Shown here: positions 34,865 to 43,621 of the stretch, piece after piece | How the letters are laid out: every line of letters begins with the position of its first letter | Position numbering within the stretch: position 1 is the first letter of the stretch | Source: Chlamydiia bacterium | GTDB taxonomy: Bacteria; Chlamydiota; Chlamydiia; Chlamydiales; Simkaniaceae | DNA: 64,000 nucleotides | Reading direction: 5' to 3' | NCBI GenBank assembly: GCA_030429605.1 | Contig: JAUIEV010000001.1 | Coordinates: forward strand, 372,001 to 436,000 | Translations under genes and position numbers: made by a program | The notes under the pieces: model-generated | The model's database searches: none | Told to the model about the DNA's origin: nothing | Seen by the model: only the letters and a program-made list of their open reading frames with translations

Positions 34865-35992
34865 TCACGAGTCATCCTCTAGCTTTTTAAAAACGGCGCC
34901 AAAAAATCCGTCCATTCCCTCGTGTTCCGGAAGAATTTTTAATGGCTTTTTTACAAGCGCTATGTTGTATTTTTTGAGAAAGAAGTCTACTTGAGCTTCA
35001 TTTTCTTGAGGAAGAATGCTGCATGTTGCGTAGACAATATAGCCTCTTGGATGCACAAGCGAATAAGACGCTTCAAAGATGTCACGTTGCATATTCGTGA
35101 GTTCTTCGATACCTTCTTTTGTGATCCTCCACTTCATATCAGGGTTTCTTCGTAACGTTCCAGTACCGGAGCAGGGGACATCAAGAAGAAGCCAGTCCAT
35201 TCTTTTCTGAAGGCCTCTTTTTTTAAGTCGATCCTTTGAGAGAATTTGTGCATTTTGAATTCCCGCACGCTTTAATCTTTTTTTTGCATCAACTAAAGCA
35301 TGGTCTCGGATGTCATACAGATAGATTTGTCCCTTTCCTTTCAACTTGTGTGCAAATGCAAGTGTTTTCCCACCTGACCCAGCACAATAATCAAGTACAT
35401 GATCCCCAGGCTTTGGATCCACGAGATCCGCCACAAGCTGGCTTCCTTCATCTTGCATTTCAAACAAGCCGTCTTGAAAAGCTTTCATTCCAAAGAAATT
35501 TTCTCTTTTTGGAAAGGTTATGCCATGTGGAGCGTGCTCTGTTGGCTTCGCGCCATATTCTTCTAGTAGAGAGAGCAGCTTTTTGCGTGTTGTCTTTAAT
35601 GGATTCGCGCGTATGGTTGGAGGGGCTTGTTCGTTTAACGTTCGGAAAATGGTTTCGCTTTCAGAGCCATATGCAGTAAGGATTTCGTTATATAAATATT
35701 TCGGAAAACTGACGGCTACATGAGGTGAGGCTGAAAAAGTATTTGAAAACTTCTGCTCTTGAAGCTTGGTAAAAATTGAAATTTTTTCTCTAATGCTTTT
35801 CCCTTTTCCAGCATGCTCAATGAGCGCTTTCCATCGCTCAAATCCATACACGGTCTCAGCAATGACTTTTCTGTCTTTTGAGCCGATAGCTTTGTGGGAC
35901 TTAAAGTAATTTTTAAGTTGTACATCAAGCGGCATCTTTGGAGATGCATGCTCTAAAAGTGATTCAATATGATAGATACGAAATGGATTCAT
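34865..35992 (-). CDS. RsmB/NOP2-Sun family rRNA cytosine-C5-methyltransferase
   Basis: This 375-residue SAM-dependent RNA m5C methyltransferase carries the SAM motif VLDYCAGSGGKTLAFA, motif IV DVPCSGTGTLRRNPD, and motif VI YATCSILPQENE with the catalytic cysteine. The N-terminal part (about 1-150) is the NusB-like/PUA-like extension seen in Sun/Fmu proteins. It is probably RsmB-like (16S m5C967) and corresponds to the gene annotated fmu in Chlamydia. It starts with ATG at 35992 followed by NPFRIYHIESLL. No close partner gene suggests a different substrate. Confidence 0.85.
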   Translation of the reverse strand: MNPFRIYHIESLLEHASPKMPLDVQLKNYFKSHKAIGSKDRKVIAETVYGFERWKALIEHAGKGKSIREKISIFTKLQEQKFSNTFSASPHVAVSFPKYLYNEILTAYGSESETIFRTLNEQAPPTIRANPLKTTRKKLLSLLEEYGAKPTEHAPHGITFPKRENFFGMKAFQDGLFEMQDEGSQLVADLVDPKPGDHVLDYCAGSGGKTLAFAHKLKGKGQIYLYDIRDHALVDAKKRLKRAGIQNAQILSKDRLKKRGLQKRMDWLLLDVPCSGTGTLRRNPDMKWRITKEGIEELTNMQRDIFEASYSLVHPRGYIVYATCSILPQENEAQVDFFLKKYNIALVKKPLKILPEHEGMDGFFGAVFKKLEDDS

Positions 35993-36163
35993 CTGAAATA
36001 AGTGCGTTTAATTAATGGATATTTTATCGTTACCAATCAATAGATTCAAGGAATGAGCGACTAAATGAGCTTCTTTAACACGATTTCTAGTGTTAGTGCC
36101 CATAAAATGCAGTGTATAGTGAAGCATCAAAATATATTTTACTAGAAAGGGTGGGGTAATTCC

Positions 36164-36661
36164 ATGCGAGTTTTTCAACTTCTTTTTTTGGCGCTAACAA
36201 GAATTTTGTTAAGTAGTTATTTCATCATTGCTTCTCTTATAAAAATTTTTAGTTGGGGAATTGAAGAAAGGCAGCTTTTTGAATCTCTGACGGTTTGGGA
36301 GCAGATAATTCCTCGCAATGGCCTTGTGTACACCATCCTTGCAGAGCTATTGCAAGCGCCAACAATCCTTATAGGTCTTTCATTTGGGACATATCTTGTT
36401 CTCGGGGTGATGTTTTTGCTCGGAATCAGAAAAGGAGTGAGCGTCACTATCCTGTCTGCTTCGCTCATTGTTGCTGGCGTGCTGTTTCATCCTTTTTGGC
36501 TTTTTGAGGGAGAGCAGTTTGATGTGGAACTGCTTGCATTCTGTATGAATATATCAATAGTTGGAGGGCTATTGACACACCTCATGCTTGAAACACACCG
36601 TTCACATTCTTTCGATTATGAAGAAGCTCCGCTAAAAATGAAGTTCCGTGATGAAGAGTAA
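36164..36661 (+). CDS. DoxX-like four-helix membrane protein
   Basis: The 165-residue product has four hydrophobic segments (about 5-27, 55-72, 74-103 and 118-138) and a polar C-terminal tail. The opening ALTRILLSSYFIIASLIKIFSW resembles the start of DoxX/DUF-type quinol-oxidase-associated membrane proteins, where a helix ends in K-I-x-x-W/P. GGGTGGGG precedes the ATG closely. Its end overlaps the start of lnt by 11 bases, so it is coupled to lipoprotein maturation. No such gene is recalled beside cutE in C. trachomatis. Family assignment is tentative. Confidence 0.6.
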   Translation: MRVFQLLFLALTRILLSSYFIIASLIKIFSWGIEERQLFESLTVWEQIIPRNGLVYTILAELLQAPTILIGLSFGTYLVLGVMFLLGIRKGVSVTILSASLIVAGVLFHPFWLFEGEQFDVELLAFCMNISIVGGLLTHLMLETHRSHSFDYEEAPLKMKFRDEE

Positions 36662-38321
36662 CGCATTCATTTTACTACTGCTTGGAGCGTCTGTTCTTTT
36701 TTTTGCACATCCTGAGATTTCTCCGCTTGCTTCTCTTTTAACAAGTTCGTGTGCTTTTGCATTTATTTGGCTTGGGGGAGATCAAGCAAAAACAAATAGA
36801 GGGAAAGCCTGTATTTTTTTTAGTTGCTATGCTTTTGTTTTTTCTGGGCATTTTTTTTGGCTTGCTCGCCCAGAATATCATGGGTTTCCCATTCTTATTT
36901 TGTATGGAATACTCGTAGCGTTGTATGCATTTTTTTTCACATGGATTTCACTTCAGGTACTTCATAGAAAAGAATCGGTGCATAGACTGTTGCTTCTCGG
37001 TGGGTGGCTATATCTCTTTGAATGGGCTATGGGGCATTTTCTTTGTGGTTTTACGCTCGATGAACTTGGAGTCCACCTCTTATGGCACCCAATAAGTGCT
37101 CAAGGGGCATCATTTTTTGGATCTCGGGTTCTTTCTCTCCTCGTTTTTTACACAAATGTCATGGTGTTTTTTTCTACAAAGAATCCGTCTGCGAGAAAAG
37201 GGGCGATGCTCTTGCTTCTCTCGCCTTACCTTGTAGGTGTGCCCCACTATTTTATGAAGGAAAGAGCTGCAATAAATGTGCAGAGGCTTTCGGTTGGGCT
37301 TATACAAACAGGGCTTTTACCGGAAGAAAAAAGACCGATCCCAAAAGACTATTCAAAGTGTATGCCCCTCTACCTGCAGTGGAAGCAACTGCTCATGTAT
37401 GCTCATGAACTTAGAGAGAAAACAGTGCGCCTTGATCTCGTTGTTTTCCCTGAGGCAGCAGTGCCCTTTGCGGCCACAGCTCCAGTGCTTCCTCTTCAAG
37501 AGGCGCAAGAGTTGCTTCAGTCAACAATAGGGTATACGGAAAGTCCTTCACAGCAAAAATGGGTCCGCTCGACGTATCTTGGAAAGTATGTTTCTCATGG
37601 GTTTTTCTTTGAGGCCATAAGCAGCTACCTTCAGGCGCCTGTCTATGCAGGCTTGCTCCATGAAGAGGGGTATGACGCATATACAAGTATTTTTGCCTTC
37701 TACCCGGATGGGAAAATGTATGAACGGTATGATAAACGAATTCTCGTTCCTGTTGCAGAAGGAGTGCCTTTTTCAATCCTTCGCACTCTATCGGCACAAT
37801 ATGGAATTTCTGACTTTTTTACTCCCGGAAAAGAGTATCAGGCGCTCACAGGTCCAGTAAAAATCATGCCAAATATTTGCTACGAAGAAATGCGAGGGGA
37901 TGTTCTCCGTCATGCTTCTCGAGACGTGCAGCTGTTTTTGAATGTAACAAACGATGTATGGTACCCCCATTCAACACTTCCAGAAAGACACTACGCACAG
38001 GCGAAGTTACGTGCAATTGAAAATGGAGTTGCGTGTGTCCGGAGTTGTAATACTGGGATCACCGCTGCTGTCATGCCAACCGGAAGAGAAATTGGGAGGC
38101 TTGTAGACAAAGGCAATCAATCTGAGTGGGCAAAGGGGGCTATATGCCTTGATGTACCGGCCATTTCATTCTCTACTCCGTTCTCACTTTGGGGAGAAAC
38201 GCCAATAGCTAGCCTCATGCTCCTTCTTATTGTCCTTGACGTTTTACATCTGTTCGGGGCATACCATAGAATAAAAAAAAGAATAGATAGAAACGGAAAG
38301 AAAACAGTGCAGGTTCATTAA
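36651..38321 (+). CDS. lnt: Apolipoprotein N-acyltransferase
   Basis: This 556-residue inner-membrane enzyme adds the third acyl chain to lipoproteins. Roughly seven N-terminal hydrophobic segments lead to a periplasmic nitrilase-fold domain. The catalytic triad is visible as Glu in LVVFPEAAVPF, Lys in ERYDKRILVPVAEGVPF and Cys in MPNICYEEMRGD. A C-terminal helix (SLMLLLIVLDVLHLFG) follows. A GTG at 36648 directly precedes the ATG. The order lnt-lpxC-fabZ-lpxA-fmt matches CT534-CT530 of C. trachomatis (cutE-lpxC-fabZ-lpxA-fmt). Confidence 0.93.
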   Translation: MKSNAFILLLLGASVLFFAHPEISPLASLLTSSCAFAFIWLGGDQAKTNRGKACIFFSCYAFVFSGHFFWLARPEYHGFPILILYGILVALYAFFFTWISLQVLHRKESVHRLLLLGGWLYLFEWAMGHFLCGFTLDELGVHLLWHPISAQGASFFGSRVLSLLVFYTNVMVFFSTKNPSARKGAMLLLLSPYLVGVPHYFMKERAAINVQRLSVGLIQTGLLPEEKRPIPKDYSKCMPLYLQWKQLLMYAHELREKTVRLDLVVFPEAAVPFAATAPVLPLQEAQELLQSTIGYTESPSQQKWVRSTYLGKYVSHGFFFEAISSYLQAPVYAGLLHEEGYDAYTSIFAFYPDGKMYERYDKRILVPVAEGVPFSILRTLSAQYGISDFFTPGKEYQALTGPVKIMPNICYEEMRGDVLRHASRDVQLFLNVTNDVWYPHSTLPERHYAQAKLRAIENGVACVRSCNTGITAAVMPTGREIGRLVDKGNQSEWAKGAICLDVPAISFSTPFSLWGETPIASLMLLLIVLDVLHLFGAYHRIKKRIDRNGKKTVQVH

Positions 38322-38516
38322 AAGTAATAGGAAAGGGAGAGCAAATACTCTGACTTTTTCTTGCTGAAAATATGAGTCGGCGATAACCTAATTGCCTTAC
38401 AAAAATCCCCTGGCTGGTTGTGCGAATGCTGTAGGCTTTCTTTTGCACGAAAAAGCGAGTTTGAGCATCAAATATACTTTGCTGCCTACACTGTAAGGGA
38501 AGACACCTAGGATTGT

Positions 38517-39416
38517 ATGACTGTAGTACACGAACATTCGACGTCAAAAGATAAGCAAAAAACACTCAAAAACGAAATCATTTTATCAGGAACCGGTCTT
38601 TTTACAGGCAGTAAGACGACGATGCGATTTATTCCGTCAGATCCTGATACAGGTATTTCTTTTAAGCGAGTGGATCTGCCGCACCAGCCTATTCTTCCGG
38701 CAAAAGTGGCATTTGTGCGTGGTACGCCAAGATGCACCATTCTAGGGGACGAAGAGGTGTTTGTTCAGACGGTTGAGCATGTCCTTGCAGCGCTCAAGGC
38801 GTATGAAATAGACAATCTGCTCATTGAAATTAATTCACACGAAGTCCCAAGTTGCGATGGAAGTGCGCTTCCATTTGTTGATCTCATTGAAAAAGCGGGG
38901 ACAGAGGTTCAAAGTGCGCCAAGAAAAACGTATCGAGTGACAGAGCCGATTTTTTGGTCGCGAGGTGAAGTGAGTTTGGTTGCGCTTCCTTCAGACGATT
39001 TTCGAATCAGCTATACGCTAAATTATCCAAACACAGACTTGCTCAGGGCACAGTTTCACTCAACGCTTATAACGCCAGAGATCTTCAAAGCGAGTATTGC
39101 TCCTGCGAGAACATTTTCACTGTATGAAGAAATAGTGCCTCTCATTGAAAAGGGGAATATCAAAGGTGGAAGTCTCGAAAACGCAGTCATTATCAAAGAA
39201 AATCAGGTGCTCAATCCGGAAGGTCTTCGGTTTGTAGATGAAATGGTCAGGCATAAAGTGCTTGATCTTATTGGGGACCTCTCTCTCGTTGGAGTTAATT
39301 TTTACGCACATATTATGGCGATCCGGTCAGGGCACTTCTCTAACACCTCTCTCGCAAAAGAAATTGTCAATTACCTCCACATGGATTCATCAAAAATGGA
39401 GCTCCAGCGTGTTTAG
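38517..39416 (+). CDS. lpxC: UDP-3-O-acyl-N-acetylglucosamine deacetylase
   Basis: The 299-residue zinc enzyme commits UDP-3-O-acyl-GlcNAc to lipid A synthesis. Zinc ligands appear in TVEHVLAAL (first His) and in the VRHKVLDLIGDL segment (His and Asp), and the catalytic loop is RSGHFSNTSLAKEI. GTGLFTGSKTTMRFIPS near the start is the usual substrate-binding beginning (G-x-G-L-x-x-G). TAGGA precedes the ATG by five bases. It overlaps fabZ by eight bases. A 195-base gap before it probably holds a promoter, but no clear element was identified. Confidence 0.96.
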   Translation: MTVVHEHSTSKDKQKTLKNEIILSGTGLFTGSKTTMRFIPSDPDTGISFKRVDLPHQPILPAKVAFVRGTPRCTILGDEEVFVQTVEHVLAALKAYEIDNLLIEINSHEVPSCDGSALPFVDLIEKAGTEVQSAPRKTYRVTEPIFWSRGEVSLVALPSDDFRISYTLNYPNTDLLRAQFHSTLITPEIFKASIAPARTFSLYEEIVPLIEKGNIKGGSLENAVIIKENQVLNPEGLRFVDEMVRHKVLDLIGDLSLVGVNFYAHIMAIRSGHFSNTSLAKEIVNYLHMDSSKMELQRV

Positions 39417-39864
39417 TTCAAAACCTGTGCTCACGAGTGAGGATATAAAAAAAATACTCCCACATAGGTATCCGTTTTTACTTGTTGATAAAGTTTTGTC
39501 AATTGATCTTGAAAAAGACTACATCGTTGCGCAAAAAAATTTCACAGTGAATGAAGAGTTTTACCAAGGGCACTTTCCTCAAGCGTCAATTACTCCAGGG
39601 GTTTTGATAATTGAAGCTCTCGCGCAGACGGGAGGGATTCTCATATATGAAAAAGGATTTAAAGAAAATATTGCCTTCTTGCTGACAGTAAATAATGCAA
39701 AGTTTAGGCGTCCATTGGTGCCGGGTGATGTCGCTTATTTGCACGCTGAAGGTGTGCACCTTAGTGCAAAAGGTGGAAAGTTTAAAGTGAAGGCTGTTGT
39801 CGATGACGTCATAGCGGCGCAGGCAGAGCTTTCTTTTGTACTCCGAAAAGTAGATCAGATGTAA
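39409..39864 (+). CDS. fabZ: 3-hydroxyacyl-[acyl-carrier-protein] dehydratase
   Basis: The 151-residue hotdog-fold enzyme dehydrates 3-hydroxyacyl-ACP in fatty acid elongation and balances lipid A against phospholipid. The core is ILPHRYPFLLVDKV (catalytic His), then GHFPQASITPGVLIIEALAQTGGIL (catalytic Glu) and KFRRPLVPGD. The GTG at 39409 has GGAG seven bases upstream and yields a family-length protein; upstream in-frame starts would add an implausible tail overlapping lpxC. It is translationally coupled to lpxC. Confidence 0.94.
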   Translation: MFSSKPVLTSEDIKKILPHRYPFLLVDKVLSIDLEKDYIVAQKNFTVNEEFYQGHFPQASITPGVLIIEALAQTGGILIYEKGFKENIAFLLTVNNAKFRRPLVPGDVAYLHAEGVHLSAKGGKFKVKAVVDDVIAAQAELSFVLRKVDQM

Positions 39865-39885
39865 CGAAAAAAGACTGGAAAACGT

Positions 39886-40716
39886 ATGTCAAATATTCAT
39901 CCCTCAGCTGTTATTGAGTCCGGAGCGAAGATAGGAAAAAATGTCACTATCGAGCCCTTTGTTGTTGTCAAAAGTGGTGTAACGATCTGTGATAATGTCG
40001 TATTAAAATCACATGTATATATAGACGGTAATACGACTATCGGTGAAGGGACTACCATTTACCCTGGTGCCTCGATTGGGACAAAAACCCAAGATCGAAA
40101 ATTTGAAGGTGAAACGACGTATGTCCACATAGGAAAAAACTGCGAAATCAGGGAGTATGTCACGATCAACTCCTCAAGTGAGCAAGGTTCAGTTGTAAGC
40201 GTGGGTGATGATTGTCTTATCATGGCATATTGTCACATTGCGCATCACTGTACAGTCGGTAATGACGTCATAATGGCAAACTGCGCGATGCTTGCTGGGC
40301 ATGTTGAAATTGAAGACCATGCTCGAATTGGTGGTATGACGCCGATTCACCAATGGGTTCGGGTTGGTAAGCACGCAATGGTAGGTGGGCTGAGCCGAAT
40401 TACGAATGATATTCCTCCATACACAATAGGAGCGGGTATACCGTACAAAATGGGTGGGCTTAACCTGATTGGGTTAAAGCGTCATGAATTTTCGCTCGAT
40501 GTTCGGAAAGATCTTTCACGCGCATTCAAGTTGATTTATCGATCGAATCTTCCGTTTGGTGAGGCATTGCAGCAGGTTGAAAATGAGCTTGGAATGCGAG
40601 AAGAAGTGCGTCATTGGATTGATTTTTGCAAACGCTCGAAAAGAGGTTTGATCGGTCTTCAGGAAGCAGCAGCTGAGATTGGTATCTCGAGTAGTGGTGA
40701 CTACTTAGAGGAATGA
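39886..40716 (+). CDS. lpxA: Acyl-ACP--UDP-N-acetylglucosamine O-acyltransferase
   Basis: The 276-residue enzyme acylates UDP-GlcNAc, the first step of lipid A synthesis. A left-handed beta helix of hexapeptide repeats spans about residues 2-185 (IHPSAVIESGAKIGKNVTIEPF...), including catalytic-region HIAHHCTVGNDVIMANCAMLAGHVEIEDHARIGG. The C-terminal helical domain follows (GLNLIGLKRHEFSLDVRKDLSRAFKLIYRS). It ends on the TGA that overlaps the upstream-most possible fmt start. Confidence 0.96.
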   Translation: MSNIHPSAVIESGAKIGKNVTIEPFVVVKSGVTICDNVVLKSHVYIDGNTTIGEGTTIYPGASIGTKTQDRKFEGETTYVHIGKNCEIREYVTINSSSEQGSVVSVGDDCLIMAYCHIAHHCTVGNDVIMANCAMLAGHVEIEDHARIGGMTPIHQWVRVGKHAMVGGLSRITNDIPPYTIGAGIPYKMGGLNLIGLKRHEFSLDVRKDLSRAFKLIYRSNLPFGEALQQVENELGMREEVRHWIDFCKRSKRGLIGLQEAAAEIGISSSGDYLEE

Positions 40717-40721
40717 GCTCG

Positions 40722-41654
40722 ATGAACATCGTTTATTTTGGAACGCCGTGGTTTGCTGCGCATATTCTTGAGTACATAGCTAAAACATGGGGTGCTCCAT
40801 GTGCTATTGTAACCAAAGAGGACAAGCCAATTGGTCGGTCGAGCAAGCTAATACCTCCGCCAGTGAAGCAAGTGGCAGACAACGTGCTGCCTGGTGTGCC
40901 TGTTTTTCAGCCATCAAAAGTGTCAACTCAAGAGATGGAGGAGGTGCTTAAGAAGCTCAATCCGGATCTGTTTGTCGTTGTTGCATACGGAGAGATTGTT
41001 AGTAAGAATATACTAAACCTCCCGAGGTTGGGGTGTATTAATGTCCATGCGTCTCTTTTGCCAAAACTGAGGGGAGCGTCACCCATCCAGCAGGCGATCA
41101 TAGAAGGGCACGCTGTCTCAGGTGTGACTATCATGGAAATGGTTGAAAAAATGGATGCCGGCGACATTATTTCGACGGCTGAGGTACCAATTTCGGACGA
41201 AATGACGGCTGGGGAATTAGAGGCAAAATTGTGCGAGATCTCATGTCCGCTGCTTTGTGACGTGTTAGAGAAGTTTGAGCGAGGCGAAGTTAAGAAAAAA
41301 GCACAGGATCACACGCAAGCTACCTACGTAAAAAAAATACTCTCTCAACATTGTAAAATTGATTGGACTCGATCTGCGCAAGAGATCCACAACCTTGTGA
41401 GAGGGCTTCAGCCACGGCCTGGTGCCTGGACTGAAGTGGGTGTAGGTACTCAAGTCAAGAGGCTCAAAATTCACAAAACAGTCGTTGTGGATATGCCTGC
41501 TCAGCCAAAAGAAATTATTGAATACTCCAAAGATCGGATACTTGTTGGAACAGGTGATGGTGCTTTGCAGCTACTCAGCCTTCAGCCAGAGGGTAAAAAA
41601 GCAATGTCAGCTCGAGACTTTGTCCTTGGATCACCTTCTCTTTTCTTTGCATAA
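40722..41654 (+). CDS. fmt: Methionyl-tRNA formyltransferase
   Basis: The 310-residue enzyme formylates initiator Met-tRNA using 10-formyl-tetrahydrofolate. Visible hallmarks are NIVYFGTPWFAAHIL at the N terminus, the catalytic block CINVHASLLPKLRGASPIQQAIIEGHAVSGVTIMEMVEKMDAGD, and the C-terminal tRNA-binding domain. The ATG at 40722 is placed about ten bases after GAGG, while an in-frame ATG at 40713 lies too close to it. A promoter for the next gene probably lies inside its 3' end. Confidence 0.95.
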   Translation: MNIVYFGTPWFAAHILEYIAKTWGAPCAIVTKEDKPIGRSSKLIPPPVKQVADNVLPGVPVFQPSKVSTQEMEEVLKKLNPDLFVVVAYGEIVSKNILNLPRLGCINVHASLLPKLRGASPIQQAIIEGHAVSGVTIMEMVEKMDAGDIISTAEVPISDEMTAGELEAKLCEISCPLLCDVLEKFERGEVKKKAQDHTQATYVKKILSQHCKIDWTRSAQEIHNLVRGLQPRPGAWTEVGVGTQVKRLKIHKTVVVDMPAQPKEIIEYSKDRILVGTGDGALQLLSLQPEGKKAMSARDFVLGSPSLFFA

Positions 41655-41675
41655 AATCTTTATAAGTTCTATACA
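41647..41675 (+). promoter_or_regulatory. Candidate promoter for the tandem Inc-like genes
   Basis: TTGCAT (41647-41652) and TATACA (41670-41675) are separated by 17 bases, a good sigma70-like match. It overlaps the last bases of fmt and lies about 50 bases ahead of the gene at 41727, so the tandem pair may be an independent transcription unit. Confidence 0.45.
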
Positions 41676-41726
41676 AAAATCTTGTTAAGATGTAGGATTT
41701 TCACCTCGTCAATTGGGAGATTATGT

Positions 41727-42521
41727 ATGACGTCTATAGCTGGTTGTGTTCACACCTTGTATAACTCAATGACCCTCTCCGCGCTTTCTGGTTTCGTAGG
41801 AAACGTGCGAATGGGTGCGTGGACATTTCATGATTCAATGAAATGGATTGGGAGAATTCAGCCCACATGGACGAGAGAGTATGTTAATATAACCCCAATT
41901 GCTAAAATTGCTGACGGCGTGGAAACGTTTTGTGATGGACCCGTTGAGCTTGCAGAGCACTCGTATGAACTTTTTCAGACCTCAAAGGAGTATCTGTTAG
42001 GTGGAGGGGCTGCGAGCCCTTCTGCATGGCCTTACGATCCAAGAGATAAAAGAAGTGTCGCATATAAAGTGTTGATTGCAGCACTTTCCGTCTGCAGCTC
42101 CGGTTCGAATACGCTCAAGGCTTTGAATAACGTTGATGCAATTGCTCTAGGGGGAAGGCTTGTCCAAGTAGGTGCGGTAGGGACAGCAGCTGGCTTTGTG
42201 AAGTCAGGTGTGGAAACGGTCGAGCTGGCATCCCATTTTGTGAGCATCCGTAGAAGGGGATCGGAGGATGATGACTCATATAACCGTCGTGCTGGCATAG
42301 GTTTTTTTGATCTTGTGACTAAAGTGACGCTGTTTTCGATAAAAGCACTTGCGGTCAGTGGGCTTTTATATGGTGTTGCAACATCATCCGTAGTGATGTT
42401 GAGTCTTTCCTCGACAATGCTTTCGTCGTACCTCGCTATGAGTGTACTTAAAAGTGGTGGTCCTGGAGGTTCTGCTCATGATGCAGCTCGAGTGCTTGCG
42501 CGAGATCTAGATATGGCATAA
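41727..42521 (+). CDS. Candidate inclusion membrane (Inc-like) protein, first of a tandem pair
   Basis: The 264-residue product has no recognisable enzyme family and no classical signal peptide. Its C-terminal part carries a paired hydrophobic hairpin (about residues 201-245: VTLFSIKALAVSGLLYGVATSS then VVMLSLSSTMLSSYLAMSVL). Such bilobed hydrophobic domains are the hallmark of chlamydial Inc proteins, which reach the inclusion membrane by type III secretion. The gene sits between fmt and rplC, where C. trachomatis carries CT529 (Cap1), an Inc protein. ATG at 41727 has GGGAGA six bases upstream, while another ATG four bases earlier is in a different frame. It is followed 21 bases later by a second protein of similar plan. 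The Inc role is an inference. Confidence 0.6.
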   Translation: MTSIAGCVHTLYNSMTLSALSGFVGNVRMGAWTFHDSMKWIGRIQPTWTREYVNITPIAKIADGVETFCDGPVELAEHSYELFQTSKEYLLGGGAASPSAWPYDPRDKRSVAYKVLIAALSVCSSGSNTLKALNNVDAIALGGRLVQVGAVGTAAGFVKSGVETVELASHFVSIRRRGSEDDDSYNRRAGIGFFDLVTKVTLFSIKALAVSGLLYGVATSSVVMLSLSSTMLSSYLAMSVLKSGGPGGSAHDAARVLARDLDMA

Positions 42522-42542
42522 TAACAATAGAGGGATTTAATT

Positions 42543-43580
42543 ATGGCTGTTTTACTTCACAATGGAAATATCACTGACTACTACCAGGGAATGACCCCGA
42601 TCCGTCGTTTTGGGGATTTTATGTCCCAAAGACCATCAGATGCATTTAAAGCTGTTGGCGCGTTTGCAAACGTGGCCATCTCAGTAACAGACATGGAGCC
42701 TGACGATGTTCGATTTGTTTCAAACATCGGTCGGACAGCGTCAAAAATCATGGGTGATGGGATTGATGCTGCAGGACTTCCTGGGCAAGTTGCTCAGCTT
42801 ATGGCAAAGCCAAAAGAAATATTGAACGTAACTGGTGTTATTGACAAGGCGGTCAAGGCTGCAAAGTTTGCAAGTGCTGCTGGATTTGCAAAACTAGGGG
42901 TATGGCAAGGAAGAGTTCAAATAGCACAAAATGCTGCAGGTGCTGTGACATGTAGTGTTCTTGCATCAAGAGACTGGGAGGCGATACAAAAGCGTGCGCC
43001 TGGAGCTGATAGGCCTGAGTTTGTGCGAAAAGCGTATGCAAATACAATGTTCGCAAAACAGATAAGCCTCGTCAAGAATGTTGCGCGCACAGCGCTAAAC
43101 GGCCTTGCGCTTCTAGGTACAGTAGGTGGTATTGTGACATGGTCTCCAATTATGCTGACCCTTGCTACAACCGGAATTGTGGGCTCTATTGCGAGTTTTT
43201 TCTTTAAGCAGAATGCCGCAATCATTAAAGCTGATGCAATAAGTTCAGCAGAGAAGTCGTTCGAAGTTGCTATAGAGAAGGTGCAAAATAGAGAGAGTTC
43301 TCTAAAAGATAGGGCTCTTTCTGCGCTTACTGCTGTGAAATCTCCGTTCTTTGCGGCAAGTGCTGCAAAACACCAGATTATTGGCCACCTTCTTTCTGAG
43401 ATCCCAGGAGGGGAGTTCGTTGATCGAGTATACACTGCAGTCTACGTAGCGAATGGAGAAAATGACGAAGGAGTCGGCGCGGAATATGGACGCATCGCTG
43501 CTAAGCATGGCGTGCACTTTGCAGACAGAAGCGTAAGGGACGCGATTGTGGAAGCGCTTTCAAACTACCTTGCAGAATAA
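42543..43580 (+). CDS. Candidate inclusion membrane (Inc-like) protein, second of a tandem pair
   Basis: The 345-residue protein has an Ala/Val-rich amphipathic N-terminal half and a single paired hydrophobic hairpin at about 184-222 (ALNGLALLGTVGGIVTWSPIML and TLATTGIVGSIASFFF). A charged helical domain of about 120 residues follows. The segment before and through the hairpin can be laid against the equivalent part of the preceding protein with matching spacing (charged linker, amphipathic helix, hairpin), which suggests distant paralogy. No signal peptide is present. The AGAGGG ribosome binding site lies before the ATG, and a strong terminator follows the stop. Location between fmt and rplC corresponds to CT529 of C. 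trachomatis. Assignment as Inc-like is inferred from topology and position. Confidence 0.6.
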   Translation: MAVLLHNGNITDYYQGMTPIRRFGDFMSQRPSDAFKAVGAFANVAISVTDMEPDDVRFVSNIGRTASKIMGDGIDAAGLPGQVAQLMAKPKEILNVTGVIDKAVKAAKFASAAGFAKLGVWQGRVQIAQNAAGAVTCSVLASRDWEAIQKRAPGADRPEFVRKAYANTMFAKQISLVKNVARTALNGLALLGTVGGIVTWSPIMLTLATTGIVGSIASFFFKQNAAIIKADAISSAEKSFEVAIEKVQNRESSLKDRALSALTAVKSPFFAASAAKHQIIGHLLSEIPGGEFVDRVYTAVYVANGENDEGVGAEYGRIAAKHGVHFADRSVRDAIVEALSNYLAE

Positions 43581-43590
43581 ACGTAAGTGG

Positions 43591-43618
43591 AAAACCGCCT
43601 AAGGGCGGTTTTTTTTTG
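43591..43618 (+). terminator. Rho-independent terminator after the Inc-like pair
   Basis: AAAACCGCC (43591-43599) pairs with GGCGGTTTT (43604-43612) across a four-base loop, running into a T tract of nine. It lies ten bases after the stop codon of the second Inc-like gene and ends that transcription unit ahead of the ribosomal superoperon. Confidence 0.9.
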
Positions 43619-43621
43619 TAT

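Noticed and set aside
38322-38516. Candidate promoter or small RNA between lnt and lpxC
   Set aside because: Several TTG- and TAT-like words occur, but none gives an acceptable spacing, and no strong hairpin with a T run is seen.
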